The translations under genes were made by a program, and so were the position numbers. From contig CM035313.1 in NCBI GenBank assembly GCA_002900995.3, positions 496,001 through 560,000 on the forward strand: DNA of 64,000 nt. The letters run 5' to 3'. Positions within the stretch are counted from its first letter, which is position 1. Every line of letters begins with the position of its first letter. Positions 1 to 10,820 of the stretch are shown piece by piece. The notes beneath the pieces were generated by a model. It was not told where the DNA came from, searched no databases, and worked only from the letters and a program-made list of their open reading frames with translations. The stretch is from Ganoderma boninense. Lineage: Eukaryota; Basidiomycota; Agaricomycetes; Polyporales; Polyporaceae.

Positions 1-802
1 GGAGGTCGAGGTCGAGGTCGCGAGGTCCACCGCACCCGCCGAACCTGAAGCCTGAAGCTTGACGTCTGGGTCGGTGTCATGGCCGAGGGGTCCACACCAT
101 ACTCCAGTCCTTTGGCTCGCTTCGGACACGAGAGCCTTGTCACGCGTTTCGCTTCGCCGGGCTCATGTACCTATAGGCTTCGTCACCATTTTTGTGGGCC
201 TGTGGGTTCGCGATGCTCGCACTACATAGCTGCTGTACTTCCCGACGCGCTCTCCACCGTAATGGACACCGTGACTGGGCACAGGTGACCACTCTCGACC
301 TCGACGTGAATGGGCGCTCCGATACGGAACACAATCTTCTCGCCGTTATTCCCGGAAAGTCAGTCAGTCGATAGACGCACTTGGAATTGCAGCGCTGAGA
401 GCCTTTCATTGAATGATTGCCCGAAATGCGAGTTGATGTTCCTCCTCAGCATTCACGAGCGGGAGATTTCAAAGTGGTCCGTACTTGCTCGTGATGCGTG
501 AGCAGACAGTCTCCGTTGCTGACCATATTCAAGGCATTCGGTTGGTGCCTCTCTGGGACCCTCCGCATGGTTGCCAGACCTTCCAAGGGGCTACGAGGGG
601 TACTGAACCGAGCCCCCATTGGAGATGTCCTAGGAACGTTACGGCATGTGTGCACCACAAACGTTAACAACAACACGTGTATTTGTTGGGACATTGTTTA
701 CACTTCGTGAGAACGGATCACATATGACGTTACAGGTATCATCGCTCGATGTCAGCTTCGGTTCGACTTTGTTCATGGTTAGACGGTTGCGGCGGTATGG
801 CC
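1..802. other. No gene recognised (window edge)
   Basis: Only short overlapping frames without splice-supported continuity or family resemblance are present. It lies downstream of the minus-strand gene ending at 803 and may hold its 3' UTR and the edge of a gene outside the window. Confidence 0.5.
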
Positions 803-3800
803 TCAGTCGTCCCGCTGCGTCGACTTCAAGAAGGCCTCTTCGTTCCAGCCGTAGTACTCCCTCAGCTTCTTCGCGAAGTCCTTGAGCTTCATGGGGTGGA
901 TCGTCGGATCGGGGTGCGCTGTTCAGACATCATCAGCCTCTATGCAAAACGCTGTAAGAGACACCAGCAGACGTACGCTTGTGAAAACTGATCGACTAGG
1001 GAAGGAAGACGACCAGATCAGTGCTCATGCAGCGTAGAGGATAAATCGGATCATACTTACGCGGTCTCTCGGGTTCGGCGGGTCGAACCGCACACGGGAG
1101 CCAGCCGTGCTCGGGACGTACGTGAAGCCCATATCCTCCATGAGCTATCAGCGTCATCCAAAACCCCCATCAGCTCCAAGTACACCTTACCCAACGCCGT
1201 AAACCGCGCATATATGCACACACGCACCTTCACGAACTTCTCCCACCGCATGTCCGCCAAGCCCTGCTTCTTGTCCTCGGACGTGCGCAGCAGCTGGTGC
1301 ATCAGCTCAGACGTGCGCTTGCTCAGCCCCGCGAAGATGCCGCGCTTCCTCTCCTCCTTCTGCGCCTCCTCCCCGCGCGCCTCGTCCTCCCCCTCGTCGT
1401 CGCTCTCCTCGATGTTCTTGACCTCCCGCCCCTTGTCCTTCTTCGCGAACGCGCTCCAGAACCGGTTCTTCTTCTTCTCCGGGATCCCGTCGAGGTTCCC
1501 GAGGTTCCCCACCGCGCCGCGCGTCTTCACCTTCTGCTTCCCGCCCGTCAGGCCCTCCGTCTGCAGGTACTTGTGCGCGGACTGCGCAGTCTGCTCCGTG
1601 TGGAGCGACGTCGTCGACGCCCCGAACGGCAGCGACGTCGTCGAGCCCAGCGACGGCGCGCGGGCTGGCGGCGGAGGCGACTTCGTCTTCGCCGGAGCGG
1701 GAGCGGGGGCCTTCTTCGGCGTGACGGGCGGGGTGGCTGCCGCGGGCTGCGGGCTAGCGGGGGTGGCAGCGGCCATCGGCGGGGACGAAGGCACCTCGCC
1801 CTCTGCGGTGGACGAGGCGGGTTTCTTCTTCTTCTTGGGCTTCTTCTTCTTCTTCTTCGCCGCGCCAGAAGGCGCTTCTTCGTCTTCGACCTCCTCGACC
1901 GTGGTTTGGTGAGGGCGTTGAGTAGCTGGTAGGGTGTTCGGTCAGACTATATGCACTAATGAGAAACACCTGCAGACTGACAAGGACCGGTCGAGGGCTT
2001 CGGCTTCGCAGCCGGAGTAGCAGGCTTGGAGGGTGCCGCGCCAGTCTGTGTCTTGGTGACGGGCACCTTCGGACCCGTGTACGGCTTGCGGGGTTGATCG
2101 CGAGTGGCGGTCTTCAGCGTAGGGCTCGCCGAGAACATACGGCCTATGGCACATTTGAGAACGGCCAATGGATGCGCAAACCGCGTACAACGTACCTCTC
2201 AGGGAGCCGAGGATCTTCAGGAACGGGTTTCCCTTGCGCTCTTCAGCGAGAGCATCGAACTCCGGGGCGGGACCCTGGCCGTAGAAATCGGACGAGGCGA
2301 CAGCAGTGTCCATCGCCTCGCGCATCCAGTCCCGGAGCTCGTCCTCCTCGTCCGTGTCGTACTCCTCGGATCCGTCGCTGTCCTCGTCCTCCTCGTCGAA
2401 GTCATCGTCGTCATCGCCCTCCTCCGCTCCTTCTTCGGACGAGTCCGAGACCGTCTGGAGCGACGGCATCGAGTCGTCGCTCTCGTTTCCGTCAGTGATC
2501 GCGAGCTGCTTCTTCTTCCCGCCCTTCCCGCCGGCCTTCCCGCTCGGCACGAGCGCAAGGTCGTCCTCGCCGTTCCTGCGGCGATACTTGGGGTCCCACC
2601 CGTGCCACATCGGCTTCACCTTCTTGATGTCGTCAATGTGCCACAGCTGGTCGGGCGTCTTCCCGCACACGTTCTGGTAGTTCTACATGCACACGCCCAC
2701 CGTCAGCCAAAGCAAACGAAAACGAAGCACGCTGTATGCGCGTGTATACGGAGCAGCGACGGACCTTGCGGACGTACGTCCAGAACTGGTCGAGGACGGA
2801 CCGCTTGAGCGTGCTCTCGAGCGGGAAGATGACGTCGCTGTAGACGTCCCACAGCGCGGCCGCCTGCGCCGAGTGTATCTGCGCGTCGACCCACGCCTCG
2901 TACGCCTCGGGCATCTTGCGCGGCTCCTCCCGCCACTTCGCGCCCTCGGCGCCGAGGAGGAGGCCCTCGAGCATCGCCTGCACCTCGACGATCGTCTGTC
3001 GGAGCGGCCGAATGAGCGGCGGGCAGGGCTGAGATGAGCATGAGCATGAGCGGGGGGGAGGGTACTGACGGAGAGATCGCCGACGGCGTCCCAGACGGCC
3101 TGCGAGAACTGCTTGGCGTCCTTGGGCGACTCTTCCATCGCCTCGTTGAGGAGCTGGTAGAGGACTTGCTTGGGGATCGGGGAGTTCGGGAGGCACAGCT
3201 CGACGATGAGGGAGTCGAGGAACGACTTGTGGACAGACTTGAGGGCGCCCCAGTCGAACGTGTATTCCTCTTGCTTGGTCTGTGGATCCTTGACGATGTT
3301 GAAGTACTGGCCATAGTGCCCTGCGTCATCACGTCAGCGCCATCTACATGCAAGGTAGAAGCATTGTGATACGGCGTAGAGACGAAAAAATGGCTGTAGC
3401 ACTGGCCTGCGAGCCTAGATGTGTGCCTAGGCCAGGCCGCGGTGGTGCACACCGCCAGAACTCGACGGATTGCCCGTAACGTCTTTACGAGGGTCCACAT
3501 GGGCCCTTGACTAAGGATGTACGCGAAAGTGGGGGCTTTTCTCCGCATAAATCCGGACATCGCTGACAGCGACAGATGGCATCGTTGTCGCGAGGAGAGC
3601 GGTCTTGCGGCTGATGCTGACATGCGCAGCCCAGGTGGAACTAAGCATTTCACAACGACGTCAAGGAAAGACGTGGTGTGGAACGCCAAGCTCTAACAAA
3701 TGACGTCGCAACGGTGAAAGCAAGGACTCGCGAGAGAGAGTATTTCAAAGTCTGTAAATCCTTCTGAACCAATTTCACCAGACGTTTTGGAACATGACCC

Positions 3801-4863
3801 GCCCCTCCGGGTTCGAATCGCGTTCCAAGACGGCCGGTCCCAAAACCAGAAGAAGGCGTTATCGAGGCGGATATTTCCGGCTCGTGCTTTCCATGGACCT
3901 GGCGATGGCAGGATGAAAAACAAGGAAGATAGAATGAAACGCCGTTTTGACGAATATTCACTTCACAGCATTGAGTGATACGATGAATAAATGTACACGT
4001 ACGAGTTGCACTAGCAAGGACAGCAAAGTTGCTCTGGCCGGCCTGCACGAGGATGTTGACGGTGTCGTAGAGGACGAGGAAGCGCGACCGCATGGATGGC
4101 TCCGCACGAAGCTGAGACTTGATGACTGAGTCGTCTAGGCCATCCTCTATGAGCTCGCGAATCAGATCACCCACGACTCGCCAGCCAGAGGCCATCATGT
4201 ATGTGTTGTGGATGCTTCACGGGCATAGACGCTTAGTGGTGTTTTTCGACATCAGAATAGGGGAGCACTCACTGGCTGGCGACCATGGGGATGACATGCT
4301 CCCTCTTGTTGAAGAGGGCCTTTGCGCGCGACGGATTGGTGTGTGAATCGATCTCTTCTTTAATCCTCTGGTAGAAGAAGTCGGGATCTTGGAGCGCGCC
4401 CAGCTCGTCCAAATACGCTGCAAAATCGGTGCGTTGAGGTATCTGACTGCATATGGAAGGTCGAATGATATGTACCGCCGAGCTGCGAGTCCGCGATCCT
4501 CAAGCATACATCGAGTTTGAAGGGAGCGGCGACAGCCTGCTTGATGAGATCCTCTGTGGGTGTCTGATTTAGCCAAACCGCACACCCGACGCGCCAATCG
4601 GTGGGAAGCGTACCCGCTAACAGCTCCAGCTTCTCGCGCCCACTCATCCGCGTCGCGAGGACGACCTCTCCGGTGCCCATGGCGCCGTGCTTGCCATGAC
4701 GGAGGACGAGGGCGCGTGCGGTGAGTGGCTTGTTGCCGTTCTCGTCGCGCTCGCGTCCATGGTGCTTAGACCTGAAGACTTCACGGGGCCCGACGGGCAC
4801 GAGCTCACGCGAGGTGGACGGGACAACCTTGGGCCTGTTCTTAGGCGGCGCCTTGGATGGCAT
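803..4863 (-). CDS. Large basidiomycete protein of unknown function, HicA-like C-terminus
   Basis: Eleven exons (4863-4476, 4417-4273, 4214-4003, 3320-3070, 2995-2765, 2682-2196, 2143-1988, 1925-1228, 1144-1061, 995-977, 918-803) give a closed frame of 928 aa. The first ATG opens a Lys/Pro-rich N-terminus (MPSKAPPKNRP). The N-terminal half is helical and well folded in appearance. The middle is strongly acidic (Asp/Glu/Ser runs near residues 500-550), followed by Lys- and Pro/Ala-rich low complexity. The last ~85 residues (WEKFVKLMEDMGFTYV, GSRVRFDPPNP, HPMKLKDFAKKLREYYGW) resemble the HicA/YcfA double-stranded-RNA-binding-like fold; the His usually found in its GSH motif is Arg here, so catalysis is doubtful. 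One intron is 682 bp (4002-3321) and one exon only 19 nt. I do not know the function; the fold assignment is inference. Confidence 0.85.
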
Positions 4864-5935
4864 CGAGGATGCAACGCCTTGGGCTACGCGGACGGGGGGC
4901 GGGGACGGGGATGTAAATGGCGACGGGGAAAAGAGGAAGATTGGACCTCGCGGCCAACTTCTGCCGGCAAGCTCCTACCCAATCGGGATGGCGCATCACC
5001 TAGATGAGGCAATTCTAGCGCCCTATCTCCCCGAGAGTCCAACGTCAACGCCAATTCAATGTTCAACACTCTACTGATATCCATATCCCCCCTCTCCAGT
5101 TCCTATTCCCAGTACTACTCTTCCAACTGATATATTTATATCTTGGCTTGGATGCACAACCAGGGAGCTACTTCATCTGACGCCTCGAGAACTGAATCCT
5201 GATGTGTGTTGTCGCAGTTTGGACGAGCGAACTTAAATTGTCTGACATTCCCATGACATTCGAGAGTTTTCTGTGTGTCACCGATCTCAGATTGGGACGC
5301 CTTCTTTTCTCTTCACCTCCCTCGCAGATATATAGCCAGTCTCTTCTCTTGCGGCCGGACCTCTCACCTCCTTCCCTTTCCACCACCACAACCCCCTCGA
5401 CGACCCTCTCCCGCGTATCTCTCTCTCCGTCCATACGGTCGACGTTCATGCATTGTCTGCATATCGATCGATGGCCAACACATCCGTAAGTACATACGTC
5501 ATTCCAGCCACTGGCCCGGCTGTAGGCGGTTCACTGATGCTCCAGAGTCCCGTTGCGATCCTCGTCTCCGCAGCGCACCGCAAGTGCACCGCCATCTCAT
5601 GCATAACCGTCGCTTCGAGTTCAAACAGTCTCCAGCACCACGGATGAGACCAGGCACCACGTCCGGGCGATGCCATCGAGTGCCATCGGCACAGACGTTG
5701 CCATCATCGCCCGGAGCGCAGCCCCCGCGGTCCGAGCTGCATCGGCGGCTCGGCGTGCCCAAGACGAGCGCGGCTCCAAGCACTCCCCCAGCATCCACTC
5801 TCTGACCTTCTCTCCTCTTCCGCCGTGCTTTCGTTTCGCTCTGGGCTGGTCCCCCTTTATTTTCTCCTCTATCTCTCTTTTCGTTGCTTTCGTTGCTTTC
5901 GACTGGCGTCGAATCCACGATTGACTACAGCCTTG
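4864..5935. other. Divergent intergenic region, probable shared promoter
   Basis: It lies between two divergent starts, 4863 (-) and 5936 (+). It contains long CT-rich tracts on the plus strand (5290-5440 and 5810-5910), typical of basidiomycete core promoters and transcription start regions. No coding exon is supported; an ATG followed by a good donor at 5471 has no continuation I could verify. Confidence 0.5.
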
Positions 5936-7717
5936 ATGGCTGCTTCTAATGTCACGAGTACGTCTTCTTCTCACCATCGCGCCGCAGGGATGACGTTGAT
6001 TGGGCTGATTATCGTGCAGAAAACTCTCCCGTTTATACACGCCTTGTTGACGACTCTTCGCCCCTCCTCCTATTCGATCCAGCGAATGCGTGGAATCACA
6101 CGGCCGAGGAAGGCCCAGACTTGTATGTCAACTCCACGCACAGCTCGTCTGACATCTCGGGGGCGACATGCCAATTTTCGTTCAATGGTACTGGGTTCTC
6201 GGTTCTGGGCGCGAGGAAGCCTAATTACGGCGAGTATCTCATCTTGCTCGACGGCGAGGTGCAGCAATTTTCCAATGCGACCGCGCAACAAACCGAGTTC
6301 GGGCAGGTCCTAGGCACAGCGTCGGGCCTGGAGGATGGGTTGCACACAGTCGTCTTTATGGCAGCTGGAGGAGGTCCTGTGGACATCGATGCGATTGTAT
6401 ATGAGACGTCGGACCAGGATCAGAGGTGAGTCAATCCCACCGTCGCACACTTCGATGCCCCTGACGTCCTGCACTGGTAGCCATTCAAGCATTCAGACTG
6501 CCTCTGCCCCGTCCTCATCAAGCTCTCAGGCGGCCTCTTCCCTACCCCTATCGAGCTCGCGAACGATCTCATCAGCTCCCTCTTCGAGTCCCCAGACGAC
6601 CTCCTCCTCGTCCTTGGCCGGTTCTCAGAACAGCTCTATTGGTTCATTATCTGGCCTTCACACAAGCTCTGTTCCATCCTCAACCAGCTCTCAGATAGCC
6701 TCTTCCCCTGCCCCATCCAACGGCAATCGCATCTCTGCCAATCCGTATGTTCACGCTTCTCGTTGTCGATGTCGCGGGTATAATACTGACGCGTATTTCG
6801 GTAAGAAACACGCAAGGTCCTAACGAGCCTGCTCCGAGTCAGAATGCTTCGGTTGCGTCTGCATCCTCCAGCCAGCCTGCAACACCTTCGAGCTCCGCCA
6901 GTGCCACCGCCTCCTTGAGTGGACGGCTGTCCTCCCAGTCCAATGCTCAGCCCAGCGACTCGAACACTGCTACTGCGCACCAAGGTGCACAACCGACTGC
7001 GCAACCTGGACTCTCCGGATCCACGCGGTCGAGCGCGAGCAGTCCTTCTGCTTCTGGCCCGTCAGTTAGCCAAGCGGAGCAGGCCAACTCGCCGTAAGCA
7101 CATTATCTTTCTCGCGTCATCGCCTTGTCTCACAGTTCTTTCATTTTTTTCAGACAGATCGCCGGAACGTCAGCATCTCGGAAGGGCCTTCCTACTGGAG
7201 CAATAGTTGGGATAGGCATTGTCGTGGCAGTTGCCCTCCTCTTGATTGTGGCCCTCCTGTTCTGCCTCATGCGGCGCCGCCGTCGCGCCGCCACCGCCCG
7301 CAAGAGGATGACAGCCGGCCTTCCTTCGCCTATATTACCCCTTCAAGACCCATCCCGCCATGCAAGCTACTTTTTCGGTGGGAACGGCAACAACGCCAAT
7401 TCTGGACCAAATGGCGGTAACGGCATGCGAGAGTTGTATCTTGCTCAGGGACCACAGAATTCGGTTACCATGCAAGGCCGTTCAGCCCCTTACATGAAGG
7501 CCCCAAACACTTTGGCTCTCACCGTGATCCGAGACAGCGTGCACTCAAATTCGGACACGGCGACGCTTGTGAGCGAGGGAGGGTATCTCACCGACGCGTC
7601 TTCCAAGACGGTCAGTTCTTCATGCATTTTGTCGGCGTGGGACACGTGTGCTCACTCGACTTGTAGATCCCTATTCGCCCGCCGCGTCCGCCGAATGTGC
7701 GTCTCAGCATTGTGTGA
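5936..7717 (+). CDS. Single-pass membrane glycoprotein, N-out, basidiomycete family
   Basis: Six exons (5936-5957, 6020-6425, 6481-6744, 6806-7093, 7154-7610, 7667-7717) encode 495 aa. The N-terminal ~140 residues form a compact domain with several N-x-S/T sites and a galactose-binding-like sandwich pattern (FSFNGTGFSVLGARKPNYGE, then a second strand set ending AIVYETSD). A ~190-residue Ser/Thr/Ala/Gln-rich, probably O-glycosylated stalk follows. One transmembrane helix (AIVGIGIVVAVALLLIVALL) is followed at once by a basic stop-transfer run, and the cytoplasmic tail is ~130 aa. No signal peptide is visible; starts such as MAASNVT without one are, to my knowledge, usual for these N-out proteins. 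Ligand and role are unknown; cell-surface sensing is only a guess. The 3' end rests on one short exon and is the least certain part. Confidence 0.82.
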
Positions 7718-9929
7718 GCGCCGCTTGTGCAGAAGCTGCGTGAAGTGTTGGACGTCGAGTACAGCAACGGACCCGGTGGTTATCCAGGGTACAGTTTTAA
7801 TTGCAATGTACTTGTACGTCGTCAATTGCACAATTTGCTGTCTCTGCATCTATGTCGACGACCGCTCACAACGACGCCCCGCGCGCTCGATGTGGCCGGC
7901 CAGGCGTTGGCAGGATGCGGTGCTGGGATCCGGATCACAGAGTCGATCTCACGATCGCGCCCAGGTTCTGGCCAGATGGAGGTGATCTCCATCCCGACCG
8001 GCGCTGACGACGTTCGACGACGGCATCGCAGAGCCGTCCCGAGGGACGTTCATCACGCCTTACCCCGCCCGCGCTGTTGTAAGGTCTTGTCCAAGATGGC
8101 AATTCTCTCGGAGATGGACAGCGAATTGCTGCAAGAAAACTTAATGAGAAGGCAGATCTGGAAGTTCCATCATGACTGGTGGGCTTTGGGGAATCATTAA
8201 TCTCATACCAAGACCGTCCGAGCGTTAGCAGGGTTTGTGTCGAACCTAGGGAGATCATGTCCACCACGACGTCTGATCTGGTGCCAGTCTTGGAGTTGTG
8301 GTTGCCTTCTGGAAGATGAATGGGAGATCGGACGTGCAAGGCTCAAGCAGCTTCAGTCGAGGATCGATGGCCCAGAGTCGGTGAAACAAGCAAGATGGCT
8401 ATTGAGATGCATGCAGTGAGTCGAAGCTGGCAGCTGGTGACACCGATGGGTTTGTATGTCACTGACGCCATTCTCATTAATAAGAGCGAAACTGTCAGAC
8501 ACTTGACATTCGGGAACATATCGCGGCATCGCCACAAGTCATGGCTGGTGACCTCCTCGACTCCCCGAGACATGCGCAGTTGCGATCAGAGCGAGTCCAT
8601 CATGACGCAGGTGGTGGTGTCTCCGGGGACGAAGTTTAGTGCTGTCCAGAGGTGGCAAGCTAAAGCGACGGCGATTGCACAGTCTTTAAGTCCGTACGCC
8701 GATTCCGCAGGAGCTTGAAGCATCAACAACTTCAATAATTAATGGCTGGTCAATGTGGTTCAAGTTTGGTGAAAAGGCCTGCTGCATGTATCCAGGTACT
8801 ACTGGGGAAACGACTCCTGTGGTGCGGATGAGTGTGCATCATTATCATTAATCACAGAGAGCGATGGACATTGTTGGGTTCTCTGTACGATTGCTCACTT
8901 TACAGCACTAACTTCCTGACGACGTTGCTGTGGCACGCGCGCAATCCAAGTGTGCAGGAATCGACCAAGCCATCGAAGCCGTTGTGGCGCTGTTCTGGCA
9001 TCTTTGTGCAGGGGCGGGATCGCGCCCAATTCCCAGCGTGCCGTCGCCAGTCGTCCGGGTTGCCCACCGCCCATGTCACCCGTCGCCATCTTCATCCCCG
9101 CGCGGGCGGGATCGAAGGTGTTCGTTTCCTCGTTCCCAGGGCCGTTACCCCACTCCGTGCGGAGTGTGTGGCCCCCGTCGAATTGTCTGAGGGGGATCTG
9201 GTAAGGCTCCGTAAATCGTTGGAGTAGGTGGAAGGCGGCGAGGAGGCCTGCGGACGGGGGTCTCACACCCTCAATTGCGCACGCTCCGACTCGACGTTCC
9301 TGGACGCTGTGCTATATATGTTCTCGGCTTGTCGTCCTGGGTCATCAGCATCACGTTCGGCCATTTAGCCGTCGGAGGTCACGCCGTGTCACGCCTTCCT
9401 CGGGCAAATCGGGGACTGTCTAGGAGATGCGAAATGCCCTCTTGGAGGTCAATAGAGAAAGGAAGAGACGAAATGACCGATATTTGTAGTTCTGAGGACC
9501 TCTGTGGGATAGACGGTAAGGACGTTGGATAAGGATGGCGGGGAGAAGAGGGAGGGTGACGGACGGGAGTGCCTTGGTTACGGAGGCGGTGGGAAGGAGG
9601 TGACGGTCACGCGTTATATGAAGCGGGAGACGGAGGACCTGGAGCGGGCCAACGCTGCGTGCATTTCCCTCCGCCTCCCTTCCTCCTTTCTCCTTTCTCC
9701 AGTCTCTTCTCCTTGGTCGAGCTGTGCTCGCTGGACCACCGGCCCTTACATCCTCCACTGCCCGCCTAGTCCGTGCTTCTCGTTCTCCCGCTTCCTTCAG
9801 AACAAGAGCAGCGCTCCCTCTCGCCCGTTCATCCCTTCCCGCTTCCCTGACCGGTCTTGGTCCAAGTCGTTGCAGCTTCTTCAGCAAGCCTACCTCCTTA
9901 GCCTTCCTCTCCCTCCAGAAGCTATCGCA
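7718..9929. other. Intergenic, no gene recognised
   Basis: Short frames only, without conserved motifs. The last ~300 bp upstream of 9930 are CT-rich on the plus strand and probably hold the promoter of the downstream membrane-protein gene. Confidence 0.4.
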
Positions 9930-10820
9930 ATGGGCAACTTGGTGTGGCACGAATACGCTCGCTACGTCGCCTTGACGGCCGCTGTTTGTGAGTCCTCGCT
10001 CCCCCTCGCAACGCGCCACAGAATGTCTCCCGAACGGGCTGCTGACGCTCCCTCCCTTGTTTCTTCACTCAAGACGCTCTCTGGTCGGCCTACTTTGGAA
10101 TCTTCTACAGGAAGTACATCTTCGACTTTGTCAATGGAATTCTGCGTGCCCCCGGAGGAGTTCAGTGCGTATTGTCCTTCTTTTGTGCCAACCACTGCGA
10201 GCGAGTGTCTCCATTCCCGACGGCCCCACCCCCAGCGGCATGTAATAGTCGCATCATCGTCGACCCTTGTTGGCTGTAGCGTGCCCCCAGGAAGGGCCTC
10301 GGCCATCTGTCGTGTTCCGGGGCCCGTACGCGCGTGGGAGACGCGCCGTTTCGGCCGGTCGTGATCGTTACTGCATATTTACTGAGTCCGATTCTGCCTC
10401 TTCTAGGCCCGCCGCGAGCGACAGCATCTTCATCGCCGTCATCGTCAAGGCTCCCATTGTGCAGATCCTGAACATGGTCCTCTCCTTGGTCTACATCACG
10501 CTCGACTACCCGGCGGCATTCCTGAAGAACACGGCCCTCCATCGGAGCTTCCCGATACGCATCGTGCTGCTCTTCCTAATGACGTTCTTGTCGATCTTGT
10601 ACTATCAGGTGCGTTGTGCATTTCATGTCCTCCTTGTCTTTTGGGACAGCGTACGGACGGCGCGCTGAAACGCGGTGGTCTTGTTTGTGCGCGCGCGATG
10701 TAGGGAACGAACGCGGCGATCTACTCGTTCATAGCCGCGCTCTGCTACGCGCGGGCGCAGCTAAAGGGCGAGGTCATGCCGGAAGCGAAGGACAACAAGG
10801 GGCGGCGCGGGAGGGCCTGA
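9930..10820 (+). CDS. Small multipass membrane protein of a basidiomycete DUF family
   Basis: Four exons (9930-9987, 10074-10164, 10407-10608, 10704-10820) encode 155 aa. The start MGNLVWHEYARYVALTAAVY and the motif APIVQILNMVLSLVYITLDY are characteristic of a widespread fungal protein family of unknown function (I recall it as DUF7727, from memory). Three or four hydrophobic helices are visible: residues ~10-30, ~55-80 and ~95-140. The tail is short, charged and Lys/Arg-rich. Location is probably an internal membrane; no activity is known. Frame phases match at all three introns, and the ATG fits the family N-terminus. Confidence 0.88.

Noticed and set aside
1214..1932. Two ~210-230-codon plus-strand frames
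   Set aside because: Antisense shadows of a Lys/Ala/Pro-rich exon; no splice or family support.
3795..3835. GGTTCGAATC, a tRNA B-box-like word inside the long intron
   Set aside because: The flanking bases cannot form a T-arm or acceptor stem and there is no A-box at the right distance.
5453..5647. ATG followed by a good donor at 5471 (MANTS), possible upstream exon
   Set aside because: No acceptor gives a continuing frame into the membrane-protein gene, whose own start fits the family.
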